Positions 62,105 to 64,000 of a stretch of 64,000 nucleotides of DNA are shown here, piece after piece. The translations under genes were made by a program, and so were the position numbers. Where the stretch lies: positions 1-64,000 of the forward strand of contig NZ_VBWP01000001.1 of assembly GCF_005771635.1 (NCBI RefSeq). Direction: 5' to 3'. Below the pieces are notes generated by a model, which was not told where the DNA came from, did no database searches, and worked only from the letters and a program-made list of their open reading frames with translations. Every line of letters starts with the position of its first letter. Position 1 is the first letter of the stretch. The DNA comes from Culicoidibacter larvae (lineage in GTDB: Bacteria > Bacillota_I > Bacilli_A > Culicoidibacterales > Culicoidibacteraceae).

Positions 62105-62668
62105 TCAAAAATAACGTTTTACTTTTCTGCAGTATGCATCGTATTCCGTTCCATAAATTGTTCGCAGCGCGTTTTCCTCAAGGTTAACCTGACGATCAAT
62201 CAGCCATAAGCCACCTACAAAATACGCAAGAAATATCCACAACGGAAAAATAATCAGGATACCAAACAATATCATGAAGAATGCCAGATACAGGGGATTG
62301 CGGCTAAAAGCAAATGCGCCACTGATAACAAGCTGTCCCGGCGTATCCATATCAATACCGACCCGAAAACTTTTGCCAAAGGAAATCATTCCCCAGAAAA
62401 ACACTATCGGTGCCGCCACACAGAGCGCGACACCAACCCAGCCCGCAATTGTATTATCAATAATCAGCGTACCGGCTCCCGGCAACTGAAAAGTGTTAGC
62501 AATAATCAGATAGAAAAATAGCAGAACAAATGGTGGAATCAGGAAATCCTTTTTATCCAGCTTGCCAAATTGAAAAGCAGTAATATCAAGGCGCTTCAAT
62601 TGCCGGGCCCGAAATAAAACCAAACCAATTAATAGCACTAAGGCACCAATCGCAAAATATCCTTGCAT
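62105..62668 (-). CDS. Membrane methyltransferase, isoprenylcysteine/phospholipid methyltransferase family
   Basis: About 187 residues with four to five helices. The C-terminal family signature is present: TPGQLVISGAFAFSRNPLYLAFF (the GPYRYVRHPxY-like block) and EENALRTIYGTEYDAYCRKVKRYF. These proteins bind SAM and methylate lipids or prenylated cysteine; in bacteria the target is usually unknown. ATG at 62668 was preferred; the frame begins 11 codons earlier at a TTG inside the uvrB-side palindrome, without a ribosome site. Confidence 0.82.
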   Translation of the reverse strand: MQGYFAIGALVLLIGLVLFRARQLKRLDITAFQFGKLDKKDFLIPPFVLLFFYLIIANTFQLPGAGTLIIDNTIAGWVGVALCVAAPIVFFWGMISFGKSFRVGIDMDTPGQLVISGAFAFSRNPLYLAFFMILFGILIIFPLWIFLAYFVGGLWLIDRQVNLEENALRTIYGTEYDAYCRKVKRYF

Positions 62669-62692
62669 ATAATCACGCTTTCTAAGCAACTC

Positions 62693-62718
62693 AGGCGGCA
62701 ACCGGCCGGTTGCCGCCT
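62693..62718. repeat. 26-bp perfect palindrome downstream of uvrB
   Basis: AGGCGGCAACCGG is followed directly by its complement CCGGTTGCCGCCT. It lies 18 bases after the uvrB stop. No T-run follows on the minus strand, so it is at best a Rho-independent terminator lacking its tail, or a processing barrier. Confidence 0.7.
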
Positions 62719-62735
62719 AAGGGGCATTATATAAA

Positions 62736-64000
62736 TCACAGTGATGCTTCAACTTCTAATTTAGCATCACGCAAGTCAGCCGCAGTCTCGAAGTCAAGCC
62801 GGCTGGCTGCATCTTTCATTTCTTTCTCAATGCGCTCAATAAGTTTTATCTTATCTTTGCGGCTCATCTTATCTACACCGCGAGCATTTTCACCTTCAAC
62901 CTCTTCACCGAGACTGATATTATCGCGGATATCTTTGATAATTGTTTTTGGTACAATACCATGTTCGGTGTTGAAGTCTTGTTGAATTTTACGGCGACGT
63001 TCAGTTTCATCAATTGCATAGCGCATTGAATCAGTAATCTTATCACCATACATAATAACTTTCCCATGCTCGTTACGTGCCGCCCGACCAATAATCTGAA
63101 TCAGCGAACGACTTGAACGTAAGAACCCTTCTTTATCAGCATCAAGAATCGCAATTAATGATACCTCGGGAATATCTAAACCTTCCCGGAGCAAGTTAAT
63201 GCCGACAAGCACATCATACTTACCAAGCCGTAAATCACGAATAATTGAAATCCGCTCTAAGGTTTTGATTTCTGAATGCAGGTAGGCAACTTTTAATCCT
63301 AGGTCTTTTAGGTACTTTGTTAGGTCTTCTGACATCCGAATAGTAATTGTTGTAACGAGGGTCCGCTCATTGCGGGCAACTCGTTTCCGGATTTCATCAA
63401 TCAAATCGTCAATCTGATCTTTGGACGGACGCACTTCTACTTCCGGGTCCAAAAGTCCGGTTGGACGGATGATTTGCTGAACAACATGATCGCCATATCG
63501 TTCCAGCTCATAGTCGCCCGGTGTCGCCGATACATAAACAACTTGTTTAGTTATATTTTCAAACTCTTCAAAGTTAAGCGGCCGGTTATCAAGTGCCGAT
63601 GGCAAACGGAAACCATAATCAACTAACACTGTTTTACGCGCGCGGTCACCATTATACATTCCGCGAACCTGTGAAACGGTAACGTGCGACTCATCAATAA
63701 CTGTCAAGAAATCTTCCGGAAAATAATCAATCAATGTATAAGGGGTTTCCCCTTCATCACGTAAACTCAAATGACGCGAATAGTTTTCAATCCCTGAACA
63801 GAATCCCATCTCCTGCATCATTTCCAAATCATAACTGGTTCGCTGCTCCAAACGTTGCGCTTCAAGCAACTTATTCTCTTCGTGTAAAACTTTTAGACGT
63901 GCCTGTAATTCATCGCGAATCCGTTCAATTGCAATATCAAGAATCTCCTTCTTAGTAACAAAGTGACTCGCCGGAAAAATCAAAGTATGCGGTAGTGACA
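62736..64000 (-). CDS. uvrB: Excinuclease ABC subunit B (UvrB), C-terminal part
   Basis: About 421 C-terminal residues of the UvrB damage-verification helicase-like protein; the gene runs past the right edge, so the Walker A part is missing. Visible are [11 protein letters not shown], GEFFPxD-type [63 protein letters not shown], the helicase motifs [31 protein letters not shown] and QIIGRAARN, and the C-terminal UVR motif [25 protein letters not shown] that contacts UvrC (positions given only as motif regions). A TTG at 63983 is not the true start, since the frame continues upstream. Confidence 0.95.
   Translation of the reverse strand, partial: SLPHTLIFPASHFVTKKEILDIAIERIRDELQARLKVLHEENKLLEAQRLEQRTSYDLEMMQEMGFCSGIENYSRHLSLRDEGETPYTLIDYFPEDFLTVIDESHVTVSQVRGMYNGDRARKTVLVDYGFRLPSALDNRPLNFEEFENITKQVVYVSATPGDYELERYGDHVVQQIIRPTGLLDPEVEVRPSKDQIDDLIDEIRKRVARNERTLVTTITIRMSEDLTKYLKDLGLKVAYLHSEIKTLERISIIRDLRLGKYDVLVGINLLREGLDIPEVSLIAILDADKEGFLRSSRSLIQIIGRAARNEHGKVIMYGDKITDSMRYAIDETERRRKIQQDFNTEHGIVPKTIIKDIRDNISLGEEVEGENARGVDKMSRKDKIKLIERIEKEMKDAASRLDFETAADLRDAKLEVEASL

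Overview
The window comes from a low-GC Gram-positive bacterium (Bacillota). This follows from the AddAB recombination nuclease, RNase M5, FabT-type MarR control of a type II fatty acid operon, a lipoteichoic-acid-synthase-like enzyme, a UgtP-type glucosyltransferase and strong AGGAGG ribosome sites. I cannot name the species. The gene mix hints at the Erysipelotrichia/Culicoidibacteria side of Bacillota, but that is a low-confidence guess.

Layout. 1-5550 is accessory: the tail of a membrane protein, a serine recombinase, a PTS sugar permease, and an internalin-like leucine-rich-repeat gene cut short by a decayed IS3-family element, which itself abuts the remains of a second IS3 element. 5553-8083 holds 19 tRNA genes, all on the minus strand. 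8312-17545 is an 11-gene fatty acid synthesis operon on the minus strand (accB-accC-accD-accA, fabT, fabH-acpP-fabD-fabG-fabF-fabZ). The enoyl reductase fabV diverges from its promoter. 19007-22776 is a ferric-siderophore-type ABC importer with a divergent HTH-TPR regulator. 24067-30335 has glycosyltransferases, a YdjC-type deacetylase, formyl-THF cycloligase, recX, a UgtP-like enzyme and pgsA. 30390-37371 is addB-addA. 37523-44223 carries mixed metabolic genes, including two tandem predicted beta-propeller paralogues and a ROK kinase. 44397-46670 is an MFS exporter with an ArsR-type regulator. 46729-53806 is the F1Fo ATP synthase operon, with two tandem c-subunit genes that encode the same protein and carry a sodium-binding signature. 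54054-59701 has ksgA, rnmV, two coiled-coil M23 murein hydrolases and tatD. 59801-64000 has an LtaS-like phosphoglycerol transferase, a small secreted peptide gene, a membrane methyltransferase and the C-terminal part of uvrB.

Themes. Much of the window serves the cell envelope: acyl chains (acc/fab, fabV), phosphatidylglycerol (pgsA), glycolipid (UgtP-like), a phosphoglycerol transferase and wall hydrolases.

The most unusual signal is non-coding. Three diverged copies of a roughly 125-135 bp, almost fully self-complementary element sit at 8805-8934, 16961-17084 and 61466-61601. They share a sequence core, while their outer stems differ but each remains self-complementary. Two lie inside the fatty acid operon, in opposite orientations to the transcript. 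A second, weaker palindromic family sits in two tRNA spacers and in the 5' leader of the accB operon.
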